DNA of 64,000 nucleotides from contig CAYTPO010000142.1 of assembly GCA_964439815.1 (NCBI GenBank), positions 1 to 64,000 of the forward strand, written 5' to 3'. Within the stretch, counting starts at the first letter, position 1; each line of letters begins with the position of its first letter. This DNA is from JALSHZ01 sp964439815 (GTDB lineage: Bacteria; Pseudomonadota; Gammaproteobacteria; UWMA-0217). The notes beneath the pieces were generated by a model. That model was not told where the DNA came from. It was given only the letters and a program-made list of their open reading frames with translations, and searched no databases. Of the stretch, positions 1-8,416 are shown one piece after another. The translations under genes were made by a program, and so were the position numbers.

Positions 1-218
1 TGTGGCGCACGGGGAGGATTGTCAGCGGTTACGGTTTCGGGTCCACCGGAAAGAATGATGCCTTTTGGCTGCTGCGCTTGCAGCGCATCTTCACAGTTGT
101 CCCAGGGCCAGATTTCGCAGTACACGCCCGCCTCGCGTACCCGTCGGGCAATCAGCTGAGTGTACTGGGAGCCAAAATCGACAATCAGGACTCGGGACGA
201 ATGGATATTCTTCTGCAT
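1..218 (-). CDS. guaA: GMP synthase (glutamine-hydrolysing), N-terminal part
   Basis: Only the first 72 codons are inside the window; the gene runs off the left edge. GuaA converts XMP to GMP with glutamine as ammonia donor. The visible part is the start of the class I glutamine amidotransferase domain: a first beta strand RVLIVDFGSQYTQLIARR (residues 9-26) and the KGIILSGGPETV turn near residues 53-64. The ATG at 216-218 gives the usual short N-terminal tail. It lies downstream of guaB on the same strand with a 148-bp gap, the standard guaBA arrangement for GMP synthesis from IMP. Confidence 0.95.
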   Translation of the reverse strand, partial: MQKNIHSSRVLIVDFGSQYTQLIARRVREAGVYCEIWPWDNCEDALQAQQPKGIILSGGPETVTADNPPRAP

Positions 219-366
219 GGAAAACCTGCGAGGATATTTGACCGGCCCTCGGGGCGAGAACCAACGGTCGATTGGACAATGGATTCATCGGGGATGGTGA
301 CCCGATTCGACGGATACCCCGGATGATCCGGCAGCCATGACAGCCGCTCGGATCACCCAGACAATA

Positions 367-1833
367 TCAATCGATACGATAGTTGGGCGCTTCCTTGGTG
401 ATGCTGACATCGTGTACATGACTCTCACGCATACCCGCCGAGGTCACACGTACGAACTCCGGTTTTTCGCGCATCTCGTCCATATTGGCACAACCGACAT
501 ACCCCATGCTGGCACGAATTCCGCCCATCATCTGGTGAATGATAGCCGACAATGCTCCCTTGAATGGAACCCGACCCTCAATACCTTCAGGCACCAGCTT
601 GTCGACTGCATTTTCACTCTCCTGGAAATAGCGGTCACTGGAACCCTTGGCCATGGCGCCCAGAGATCCCATGCCACGATAAGACTTGTAAGAGCGCCCC
701 TGATACAGTTCAACCTCACCGGGCGCCTCTTCGGTGCCGGCAAACATGCTGCCTAACATGACCGTATAGGCACCTGATGCCAGTGACTTGGCGACATCAC
801 CCGAATAGCGAATACCACCATCGGCAATCAGCGGCACACCCGTGCCCTTGAGTGCCTCGGCCACATTGGTGACGGCGGTGATCTGCGGCACACCAACACC
901 GGCAACGATACGCGTGGTGCAGATCGACCCCGGACCGATGCCGACCTTGACACCATCGGCTCCTGCAGCAACCAGATCCAATGCAGCCTTGCCTGTTGCG
1001 ATATTGCCACCGATAACCTGGATTTGCGGATAAGTCTTTTTTACCCACGCCACCCGATCCAGGACACCTTGCGAGTGCCCATGTGCGGTATCGACAACGA
1101 TCACGTCGACACCCGCTTTCACCAGCGCTTCAACGCGCTCCTCGGTACCCGCGCCCACACCTACAGCAGCACCAACGCGCAAGCTGCCCTGGGCATCCTT
1201 GCAGGCATCGGGAAAATCAGATGATTTCTGAATGTCCTTGACGGTTATGAGGCCGCGCAACTGAAAGGCATCATTAACAACCAACACCTTTTCAATACGG
1301 TGCTGATGCAGCAGCTTTTGCACTTCATCCGTGCTGGTACCTTCGCGAACGGTGACCAGCTTGTCCTTGCGTGTCATGATGTTGCGAACCGGATCTTCCA
1401 ACTTCGTCTCGAACCGCATGTCCCGGCTGGTCACGATGCCCACCAACTCTTCGCCATCCACCACGGGCAATCCCGAGATGTTGTTGGCCTGAGTGATCTC
1501 CAGCACCTCTCCGATCGATTGATAGGGAGACACTGTCAATGGCTCCTTGATGACACCACTTTCATATTTCTTGACCTTCTGGATCTCCCTGGCCTGGGCT
1601 GCGGCACTCATGTTCTTGTGAACGATGCCGATACCGCCCTCCTGCGCCATGGCGATGGCAAGCCGGGCTTCCGTTACCGTGTCCATGGCGGCCGAAACCA
1701 GGGGAATATTCAGGGAAATCTCGCGGGTCAGCATGGTTTGCAGCGAGACATCCTTGGGGAGCACATTGGAGTGCGCAGGAAGGAGAAGAACATCATCAAA
1801 AGTGAGCGCTTCCTGGATAATTCGCATGAGCAT
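367..1833 (-). CDS. guaB: IMP dehydrogenase
   Basis: Oxidises IMP to XMP with NAD, the rate-limiting step of guanine nucleotide synthesis. The 488 residues match the usual bacterial length. Visible are the N-terminal TFDDVLLLP barrel start, a CBS pair at about residues 95-205, the catalytic loop GPGSICTTR with its Cys near residue 306, the DGGIRYSGD phosphate-binding loop and the YRGMGSLGAM flap region. The ATG at 1833 is used; a second ATG two codons later is equally possible and neither has a strong Shine-Dalgarno. It is divergent from the lipoprotein gene at 2028 and precedes guaA. Confidence 0.97.
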   Translation of the reverse strand: MLMRIIQEALTFDDVLLLPAHSNVLPKDVSLQTMLTREISLNIPLVSAAMDTVTEARLAIAMAQEGGIGIVHKNMSAAAQAREIQKVKKYESGVIKEPLTVSPYQSIGEVLEITQANNISGLPVVDGEELVGIVTSRDMRFETKLEDPVRNIMTRKDKLVTVREGTSTDEVQKLLHQHRIEKVLVVNDAFQLRGLITVKDIQKSSDFPDACKDAQGSLRVGAAVGVGAGTEERVEALVKAGVDVIVVDTAHGHSQGVLDRVAWVKKTYPQIQVIGGNIATGKAALDLVAAGADGVKVGIGPGSICTTRIVAGVGVPQITAVTNVAEALKGTGVPLIADGGIRYSGDVAKSLASGAYTVMLGSMFAGTEEAPGEVELYQGRSYKSYRGMGSLGAMAKGSSDRYFQESENAVDKLVPEGIEGRVPFKGALSAIIHQMMGGIRASMGYVGCANMDEMREKPEFVRVTSAGMRESHVHDVSITKEAPNYRID

Positions 1834-1859
1834 ATCTTGATAGTATTGAACGGGTTCGC

Positions 1860-1887
1860 ATTGTAGCGTAAATCACCGGCCGGAATA
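1860..1887 (-). promoter_or_regulatory. Candidate sigma70 promoter of guaB
   Basis: Read on the minus strand, a TACAAT -10 box (1860-1865) lies 16 bp from TATTCC (1882-1887), which would serve as a poor -35. The -10 differs from consensus at one base. It sits about 27 bp upstream of the guaB ATG, giving a short leader. Called by eye only. Confidence 0.35.
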
Positions 1888-2027
1888 CAGAGGATGAGGC
1901 AAACAAACCACCGCCATCCACATGCAAAACGGGAAATACCTGACAAATTTGGTAGGCAGGGTAAATCTGGGTTATATTGCATCTGTTTTACCACTATATC
2001 ATCACTGAATTGGAGGAATTCTGACAT

Positions 2028-2333
2028 ATGAAAAATTTACTGCTGGCACTGACAATCTGCGGCCTCACTGTACTTGGAACCGCCTGTGCCACTGGCGCTG
2101 CCGTCAAGGACTCATCAGCTGCGGCTGACGCAATCGCGGCTGCCAAGGCTGCCCGGAAACAGGCTGCCGGAAACGAGTGGCGCGATGTAGGAAAATTCCT
2201 CAAGAAAGCCGAGAAACTGGCGGCCGAAGGGAAAACCGAAGAAGCAATCAAGCTCGCCAACAAGGTAAAGATGCAGAGCGAAATGGCCATCAAGCAGGCT
2301 GAATCTCAAAAGAACGCTGGCCCCAGCTTCTGA
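2028..2333 (+). CDS. SoxXA-binding protein-like small lipoprotein (SAXB/SoxK type)
   Basis: A 101-residue exported protein with an N-terminal hydrophobic segment ending in VLGTAC, a weak lipobox with Cys20. The mature part is helical and Lys/Ala-rich, with NEWRDVGKFLKKAEKLAAEG followed by AIKLANKVKMQSEMA and a C-terminal QAESQKNAGP. This pattern matches my memory of the small SoxXA-binding proteins of sulfur-oxidising bacteria, which bind the SoxXA cytochrome that starts thiosulfate oxidation in the periplasm. A strong GGAGGA lies 10 bp before the ATG. No sox gene is nearby; it stands between divergent guaB and downstream xseA with its own terminator. An Lpp-like structural lipoprotein is the alternative. 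Confidence 0.6.
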   Translation: MKNLLLALTICGLTVLGTACATGAAVKDSSAAADAIAAAKAARKQAAGNEWRDVGKFLKKAEKLAAEGKTEEAIKLANKVKMQSEMAIKQAESQKNAGPSF

Positions 2334-2399
2334 TCGACTTACCGGAAGCCTCACCAGCTTCCGGCAGCTGATCCGGAACAGCGGATCTGAAACCACCAC

Positions 2400-2426
2400 A
2401 AAAGCCGGCGTCACCGCCGGCTTTTT
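2400..2426 (+). terminator. Rho-independent terminator after the lipoprotein gene
   Basis: An 8-bp perfect stem AGCCGGCG (2403-2410) / CGCCGGCT (2415-2422) with a TCAC loop, preceded by A residues and followed by TTTTT. It ends only 18 bp before the xseA start, so it separates the short lipoprotein transcript from xseA. Confidence 0.85.
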
Positions 2427-2443
2427 CATTTACCCCAGGCAGT

Positions 2444-3778
2444 ATGGACAATCCCGAAACAAGAGTCTTCAGCGTTTCTGAACTCAATGGCATCGCCCGA
2501 CGTATTCTGGAGGCAGAGCTTTCCGAGATCTGGATAGAAGGTGAGCTAAGCAACTTGGCGAAACCCTCATCAGGGCATCTCTACTTTACGCTCAAGGACA
2601 GCAAGGCACAGATCCGCTGCGCCATGTTCCGCAATCGTGCCCGCTTTCTCCGCTTTAATCCCGACATTGGCATGACCGTACGGGCCAGCGGCAGGATCAG
2701 CCTCTACGAGCCAAGGGGAGACTATCAACTGATTGTCGAAGCATTGGAACCAGCGGGTGAAGGCGCCTTGCAGCGGGCCTATGAACAGCTCAAACAGAAG
2801 CTCTGGCGAGCGGGTCTTTTTGCCGAAGAAGAAAAGAAAGCACTTCCCCCCATTCCCCTGACGGTGGGTATCATTACGTCACCCAGCGGAGCCGCCATTC
2901 ACGATATCCTGCATGTACTGGAACGACGCTTTCCACTGCTACAGGTCATTATCTATCCAGTTCAGGTTCAGGGCGACGCCGCTGCAGCACAACTGACCCA
3001 TGCCGTCAGGATGGCCAATGAGCGGCAGGAGTGCGATCTGCTGATCATCACCCGAGGAGGTGGATCATTGGAAGATCTCTGGTCATTCAACAGCGAGGAA
3101 GTCGCCCATGCAATTCACGACTCGAACCTGCCTGTCGTCAGTGCAGTAGGCCATGAGATCGATTTCACGATTACCGACTTTGTAGCCGATGTTCGGGCAC
3201 CAACACCTTCAGCAGCTGCGGAATTGATCTCACCGGAACAGAACTCACTGCTGGCATGGCTGGAGGGTATTCGGGCAACGATCATCACCTCGACAAGCCG
3301 ACAGATCCTGGATGGAAAAACAGCCATCGATACCCTGGAAAGGCGTTTGCAACAATGCAATCCTGAGACGACGCTGCAGCGTCAGGCACAGAGGCTCGAT
3401 AATCTGGAGCACCGCCTCAGGCGGAGTATGGACACCCTGCTGGAGCGAATGAAGAGCTGGCTCCAGACTGAGCAGAATGCACTACGTGCCAACAGCCCCC
3501 GGCACCAACTGGCATTGTCCACAGAGCAAGTGGTCAATACCCGATCGGCACTGATCAACGCCTTTCGAAAGCAATTGTCTATCCGGCACAATCATCTTGA
3601 ATCCCTTACCAACAGCCTCCTGCTGCTCAATCCGCAGCAGGTGCTCGGGCGTGGCTACGCAATCATCACACAGTCCGATTCACGGTCGGTTGCAAGCAGT
3701 GCCACACAACTGGAAAAGGGGGATGACATCGATATTCATTTTGCAGACGGCATCAGGCAGGGAAAAATCACGCGTTGA
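2444..3778 (+). CDS. xseA: Exodeoxyribonuclease VII large subunit
   Basis: Catalytic subunit of ExoVII, which degrades single-stranded DNA to oligonucleotides. The 444 residues fit the family. An N-terminal OB-fold domain (about 1-100, with LSNLAKPSSGHLYFTLKD) is followed by the catalytic region with SPSGAAIHDILH, ITRGGGSLEDLWSFN, SAVGHEIDFTITDFVADVRAPTPSAAA, then a long coiled-coil region and the C-terminal VLGRGYAII segment. The small subunit gene xseB is not in this window. It is convergent with the sugar-phosphate transferase gene ending at 3806. Confidence 0.96.
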   Translation: MDNPETRVFSVSELNGIARRILEAELSEIWIEGELSNLAKPSSGHLYFTLKDSKAQIRCAMFRNRARFLRFNPDIGMTVRASGRISLYEPRGDYQLIVEALEPAGEGALQRAYEQLKQKLWRAGLFAEEEKKALPPIPLTVGIITSPSGAAIHDILHVLERRFPLLQVIIYPVQVQGDAAAAQLTHAVRMANERQECDLLIITRGGGSLEDLWSFNSEEVAHAIHDSNLPVVSAVGHEIDFTITDFVADVRAPTPSAAAELISPEQNSLLAWLEGIRATIITSTSRQILDGKTAIDTLERRLQQCNPETTLQRQAQRLDNLEHRLRRSMDTLLERMKSWLQTEQNALRANSPRHQLALSTEQVVNTRSALINAFRKQLSIRHNHLESLTNSLLLLNPQQVLGRGYAIITQSDSRSVASSATQLEKGDDIDIHFADGIRQGKITR

Positions 3779-3805
3779 GTTCCATGGATTCGGGATCAAA
3801 TCCAC

Positions 3806-5458
3806 TTAAATCCCGGACAACCCTCTAACTGCCAGCACCAGCAACGGTGCGGTATAGAGATACTGAATCAGGCTGATTCGATCAGAGTTTCGATACGACA
3901 GCAGGACCAGCTCCACCCCATAGAACAGAACCAGCAAATGGGCCGCGACAAACCAGTAGACCTGATCGATATCCGACAGACCAACCACACCCGGCAGAAT
4001 CAACGCTGTGGTCACCACCAGAAAATCGATAGGCCGCGCTTCCAGACGCTTGTCGCCTGAATATTCGATGGCGATGAAGATCACGACCGCAAGGATCGAG
4101 AAGAACACCTTGATCACCAGACGATAGACATCAAATATCTCTGGTGATGTATACATCAGAAACAGCACACCGCTCGCCGTCAGATAGTAAACGAAGCGGA
4201 TAAACCAGCCGGAGAGTTTTTCCGTTACCTGGCGAGGCCGGAGCACAAAGAAAAGCGACCACAGACCTGCAGCGATCATGCCAACTTCAAAAGTAACCTC
4301 CTGAAGTACCAGTGTTCCGAGCACCAGGTAAGCCACAATGGCAATCAATGCGGTGTTTTTTGCCAGCGCCTGCAAGTGCGTGCGCTTGACGATAATGCGC
4401 ATCCTCCGCACCGGGCCATACATCAAGCGGTTGATAAGACTCGCCCCTGGCAGGTGGCCATGTTTGCCGGTCAGAAACACGAAAGCACTGATGGTAAACA
4501 GAAACAGCAGAAACAGGGCCACTACAAAGGTATCGCCTTCATTCCTGTACACCAGCGCAGCAATGACGATAACCGACTGCAGCAGATAAATGACAAAAAC
4601 CGAGCCATACTGGCGCAACCCTGCACCCAGCAATTGATGGTGAATATGACCCTTGTCCGGCAAGAACAGGGATTTCCCCTGCAGCTTTCGCGATACGATA
4701 ATGTAAACCAGATCAATCAGCGGCATGCCAATGATCAACAATGGCAGGAAGGCACTCAGACCGGAGTTCTCCTGCTGCGTCAGATAGACCGACATGACAG
4801 CCAGTGAAAAGCCGAGAAACTGGCTGCCACCATCCCCCATGAACACCTGCGCGGGATGACTGTTGAACAGCAGGAACCCCATGACGCTGCCAGTCAGAAC
4901 AACAGAGACAAGCAATACATCCCGATCCCCGCTCTCATAGGCAAAACCGGCCAGCGCAATCAGACTCAACAGCGTGATACCGCCGGCCAGTCCATCAAGT
5001 CCATCCGCAAAATTGACCGCATTGACCACTGCGAGGATAAAGAAGACCGTCAGCGGAATGCTGAACGGGGGTGGTAACAGAACCGACTGACCAAACAGCG
5101 AAAAATGCGTTATCTGAATGTCACCGTAGACCGCAACCACGATGGCAGCGGCAATCTGTACGCCAAACTTGAGCTTGAAATTGAGGTCAAAGGCATCATC
5201 AAGGATGCCGAAAATGATAATCAGACTGGCCCCAAGAAGATAACTGCTCAATGCAGCACCAATCGTCAACCAGAGAATCAGTGGAACCGTTGCACCCAGG
5301 ATCATGGCCACACCACCGACTCGGGGAATCGGCACTACATGGACCTTTCGCTGGTTGGGCGTATCAATCAATCCAAACCGATATCCGAGCTGCTTGACCG
5401 GAGGGATGAAGACCATGGTCAACAGCATGGCAACGATGAATCCGGAGATATAAACCAT
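3806..5458 (-). CDS. Polyprenyl-phosphate sugar-1-phosphate transferase (WecA/MraY superfamily) with long membrane C-terminus
   Basis: A polytopic inner-membrane protein of 550 residues. The first 330 carry the hallmarks of WecA-type enzymes, which load a sugar-1-phosphate onto undecaprenyl phosphate to start O-antigen or exopolysaccharide assembly: NAVNFADGLDGLAGG, FMGDGGSQFLGF and the DKGHIHHQLL histidine motif. The family is usually 320-370 residues; here about 200 further residues hold several more predicted membrane helices of unknown role, following a KRTHLQALAKNT linker. Sugar specificity cannot be read from the sequence. It stands alone between convergent xseA and tilS on the same strand. 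Confidence 0.85.
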   Translation of the reverse strand: MVYISGFIVAMLLTMVFIPPVKQLGYRFGLIDTPNQRKVHVVPIPRVGGVAMILGATVPLILWLTIGAALSSYLLGASLIIIFGILDDAFDLNFKLKFGVQIAAAIVVAVYGDIQITHFSLFGQSVLLPPPFSIPLTVFFILAVVNAVNFADGLDGLAGGITLLSLIALAGFAYESGDRDVLLVSVVLTGSVMGFLLFNSHPAQVFMGDGGSQFLGFSLAVMSVYLTQQENSGLSAFLPLLIIGMPLIDLVYIIVSRKLQGKSLFLPDKGHIHHQLLGAGLRQYGSVFVIYLLQSVIVIAALVYRNEGDTFVVALFLLFLFTISAFVFLTGKHGHLPGASLINRLMYGPVRRMRIIVKRTHLQALAKNTALIAIVAYLVLGTLVLQEVTFEVGMIAAGLWSLFFVLRPRQVTEKLSGWFIRFVYYLTASGVLFLMYTSPEIFDVYRLVIKVFFSILAVVIFIAIEYSGDKRLEARPIDFLVVTTALILPGVVGLSDIDQVYWFVAAHLLVLFYGVELVLLSYRNSDRISLIQYLYTAPLLVLAVRGLSGI

Positions 5459-5702
5459 GATCGACCGTTACACCCTTGTACCGAATTCAGTACATTGATG
5501 GCAAGGACATATCAAGTGTGTTTGCGGGTGAAATTCCATGAATCGGTTCTGATCAGCTCTCTGAGTTACTGCCGCGTATTCTAATGTAGGACTTGTGATA
5601 AAACCGTAGCCCAGTACCGTTTTTGAGAACTGATCGTGAATTCCAGCGTCACTTTATAATTGTAATGCCGACTGGTGCGCCCGCCTCTTTTCCTGCAACA
5701 AT

Positions 5703-6986
5703 TCAGGGAGATGCAGCAACCCAGTAACCCGGTACACAAACCACCCTGTCATCATGCCACAACAGCGGTATACGCCACCGCTGCCATGCAGGAATGCCCC
5801 ATTCCTGCATCATCCGTTTCAATGATCGATGCCCCCGACCCGGCAATATCAGGGTTTCTCCCCCCTGACGTGGACGTACAAGCAAGGCGTCCGCTGCCGT
5901 CAACCATGACAGCAACCGCAAAATCTGGGAGGGTTCCAGGTACAGATTCAGCGCCGGGATTTGCAGCACGCCATCGAGCTTCCAGCTTATTGGATCGATC
6001 TGCGCTTCACTTGCCAGCGGCAGTTTGTACAGCCGCTCTCGAAACTGCCTCAGCGCATAATCACCCACCTGGAAGAGACACTTTCCCTGCTTTCCCGATT
6101 GCTGGATCAGTTGATCAAGCCTGGTGAGCTGATCTAGCGACAAATGGATAACCGGAGCATGACTGCGTAACCAGAAACGCAGCAGGAGTTGTCGTCTGGG
6201 CGTGGACAGTCGCAGCAGATCCGGCACAACCAGGGCACCAGACACCACCTCATAACACTGCTGCAGATCGATTCTGGCGAGATCATCATTCAACTGGCGC
6301 TGCATGCCCTGCAAGTTTGCGGATCTTGCGATACTGCGGCTGGCAGCAGGCCAGCGTGCCTCGATTTGCGGCAAAATGATCTTGCGCAAATAGTTACGAT
6401 CGAAGCGAATATCGCTGTTCGAAGGATCTTCGATCCACGGCACCTCCCTGGCAAGCAGAAAGTCCACCAACGCTTGTCGCCTGAATGCCAGCAGGGGGCG
6501 GAGCAGAAAACCGCTGGAAAACTCGCGCAGTCGAGGCATTGCAGCCAGTCCATCGGTGCCAGCCCCCTTGATCAGGTGCAGCAGCAGGGTTTCGGCCTGA
6601 TCATCCAGGTGGTGCGCCGTCACCAGCGCCTCACCGCTTTCGAGACGCTTGGCAATGGCGTTATAACGCAGGCGCCGGGCTGCGGCTTCCAGACTCTCCC
6701 GCTGCTGGCGAACTACCGAGATGTCGAGAATATCGAGCGCGATGTCGTGTTGTTCGCACAGGCGTTTGCAAAAGTCGGCCCACGCATCAGCCTCATTCTG
6801 CAGGCCATGATGCACATGCACGGCACGCACCGGTCGCCGCAGCGCTGGCCGCAGTTCGGCCATGGCGACCAGCAGTGCCACGGAATCGGCACCACCGCTC
6901 AGGGCGATGCGATATCCGGTTACAGGGGGTATCGATCGAAAAACTTCCAGAATGGAAGCTGGATGAAAACAAGTCGCCGGATTCAC
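5703..6986 (-). CDS. tilS: tRNA(Ile)-lysidine synthase
   Basis: Modifies C34 of the CAU-anticodon isoleucine tRNA to lysidine so that it reads AUA. The PP-loop ATPase motif ALSGGADSVALL is near residues 28-39, followed by VHVHHGLQ and TAHHLDDQAETLLLHLIKGAG. The central TilS substrate domain and a C-terminal domain with RPRQGGETLILPGRGHRSLK follow. The 427 residues are normal. The start is GTG at 6986 with no clear Shine-Dalgarno. It lies downstream of accA, a common gammaproteobacterial order. Confidence 0.95.
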   Translation of the reverse strand: MNPATCFHPASILEVFRSIPPVTGYRIALSGGADSVALLVAMAELRPALRRPVRAVHVHHGLQNEADAWADFCKRLCEQHDIALDILDISVVRQQRESLEAAARRLRYNAIAKRLESGEALVTAHHLDDQAETLLLHLIKGAGTDGLAAMPRLREFSSGFLLRPLLAFRRQALVDFLLAREVPWIEDPSNSDIRFDRNYLRKIILPQIEARWPAASRSIARSANLQGMQRQLNDDLARIDLQQCYEVVSGALVVPDLLRLSTPRRQLLLRFWLRSHAPVIHLSLDQLTRLDQLIQQSGKQGKCLFQVGDYALRQFRERLYKLPLASEAQIDPISWKLDGVLQIPALNLYLEPSQILRLLSWLTAADALLVRPRQGGETLILPGRGHRSLKRMMQEWGIPAWQRWRIPLLWHDDRVVCVPGYWVAASP

Positions 6987-7143
6987 GGCAATGGGTGGCT
7001 ATTCAGCACTTTTGGATTTTGCTTCAGACCAAGGCGTTTTCGTGCACAGTGAAGAAGCATACACGCAGTATCTGAGCGAGCGAGCACGAAAATACCACCG
7101 ATACCAAAAGACAAATGCACCGAGAAGTGACAACAATGGCAGC

Positions 7144-8100
7144 CTAACCCGTAAACTGCCCATAGGACATCAGCCGCTCGTAACGACGTTCCACCAACTC
7201 ATCCCTGCTATAGCTCTTGAGCTGTTGCAGGGCGGCATCAATGGCAGTTGCTATCGCACTGCTGACGGCATCGAGGTCGCGATGCGCACCACCCAGCGGC
7301 TCGGGAATGATCTCGTCGATCAGCTTCAGCTCCTTGAGCTTTTCCGCCGTGATCCCCAACGCCTCGGCAGCATCAGAGGCCTTGTCGGCACTTTTCCAGA
7401 GAATCGATGCGCACCCTTCCGGCGAGATGACGGAGTAGGTGCTGTACTGCAGCATCATGACATGATCACCGACGCCAATAGCCAGTGCGCCACCTGATCC
7501 GCCTTCACCGATCACCGTGCAGATGATCGGTACCGTCAGCTCCGACATCTCCATCAGGTTGCGAGCGATCGCCTCGCTCTGTCCGCGCTCTTCGGCGCCA
7601 ACACCCGGATAGGCACCGGGAGTATCGATCAACGTAATGATCGGCACACGAAAGCGCTCGGCCAGACGCATCAACCTGAGTGCCTTGCGATAGCCTTCCG
7701 GTCTTGGCATCCCGAAATTGCGCTTGAGTTTTTCCTTGGTATCACGACCTTTCTGATGACCGATGACCATCACGGTCTGGTCATTGAATCGCGCCAGGCC
7801 ACCGACAATGGCAGGATCGTCCTTGAAGGCGCGATCCCCATGCAGCTCACGAAATTCGGAGAAGAGGGATTTTGTATAGTCGAGGGTATAGGGACGCAGC
7901 GGATGGCGCGCCAGCTGGGACACCTGCCAGGCATTGAGTTTGGAGAAGATCGAGGCCGTCAGACTGCGGCCCTTCTCCTCCAGCTTGGCAATCTCATCCC
8001 CCAGATTGACCCCGCTACCATCGCCGACATAGCGCAGCTCGTTGATCTTTGCTTCCAGTTCGGCAATCGGTTGTTCAAAATCGAGATAATCCGGGTTCAT
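7144..8100 (-). CDS. accA: Acetyl-CoA carboxylase carboxyltransferase, alpha subunit
   Basis: Forms with AccD the carboxyltransferase that makes malonyl-CoA for fatty acid synthesis. The 318 residues match the E. coli length when the ATG at 8100 is used, giving MNPDYLDFEQPIAELEAKI, which aligns with family N-termini; an upstream ATG at 8136 would add 12 residues. Motifs include ELHGDRAF, the oxyanion-hole segments IDTPGAYPGVGAEERGQSEA and GEGGSGGALAIGVGD, and SVISPEGCASILWK. Its usual upstream partners dnaE, rnhB and lpxB are absent; a repeat-rich junction and ribBA lie there instead. Confidence 0.97.
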   Translation of the reverse strand: MNPDYLDFEQPIAELEAKINELRYVGDGSGVNLGDEIAKLEEKGRSLTASIFSKLNAWQVSQLARHPLRPYTLDYTKSLFSEFRELHGDRAFKDDPAIVGGLARFNDQTVMVIGHQKGRDTKEKLKRNFGMPRPEGYRKALRLMRLAERFRVPIITLIDTPGAYPGVGAEERGQSEAIARNLMEMSELTVPIICTVIGEGGSGGALAIGVGDHVMMLQYSTYSVISPEGCASILWKSADKASDAAEALGITAEKLKELKLIDEIIPEPLGGAHRDLDAVSSAIATAIDAALQQLKSYSRDELVERRYERLMSYGQFTG

Positions 8101-8134
8101 GTCGTACCGTTTTCTGGGGAAAATTAGGTTTTGC

Positions 8135-8178
8135 AACTACTCAGCAAGTAGTCCATATATGCAGTAGCTGCTCAGACT
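8135..8178 (+). repeat. ACTACTCAG-type dispersed repeat, copy 1
   Basis: The segment begins AACTACTCAG, continues with an A/G-rich GTAG block and ends TAGCTGCTCAGACT. It aligns base by base, without gaps, with 47308-47351 (about 35 of 44 positions by eye). Both copies are intergenic. Confidence 0.65.
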
Positions 8179-8358
8179 GCCTCTGAAATCCGCCAGATCA
8201 AGGTAAAAAAAACGGGAGCTTGCAAGCGTTGAGTAACCACTTGGCAGTTACCTCTGTGCTTTGCTAAAACGACCATTCTTGACGCAATGACGACAGATTC
8301 CAGTATTGAGCTGAATCATCAATATATTTTATCGAATTAATCAGCTGATGTAACTATT

Positions 8359-8415
8359 CACCTGAATCCTGGTACTCCACCCAACCTGATTTGATGGGGT
8401 ACCAGGATTCAGGTG
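8359..8415. repeat. Inverted repeat with 17-bp perfect arms (short form of the CCTGAATCC repeat family); possible ribBA operon terminator
   Basis: The left arm CACCTGAATCCTGGTAC (8359-8375) is the exact reverse complement of 8399-8415, with a 23-nt loop. The ribBA stop lies 2 bp further on, so the hairpin immediately follows the riboflavin operon and could end or stabilise its transcript, although no T-tract follows. The outer bases CCTGAATCC/GGATTCAGG equal the ends of the 160-bp repeats at 31753, 32955 and 51381. Confidence 0.75.
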
Positions 8416-8416
8416 C

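Larger units (their letters stand above)
8101..8416. other. Repeat-rich intergenic junction between ribBA and accA
   Basis: This 316-bp stretch has no open reading frame I can support. It holds a copy of the ACTACTCAG repeat (8135-8178), a related segment at about 8220-8250 (GAGTAACC ... GGCAGTTACC) and a long perfect inverted repeat (8359-8415). The accA promoter must lie here, but no convincing boxes stand out. Confidence 0.6.
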
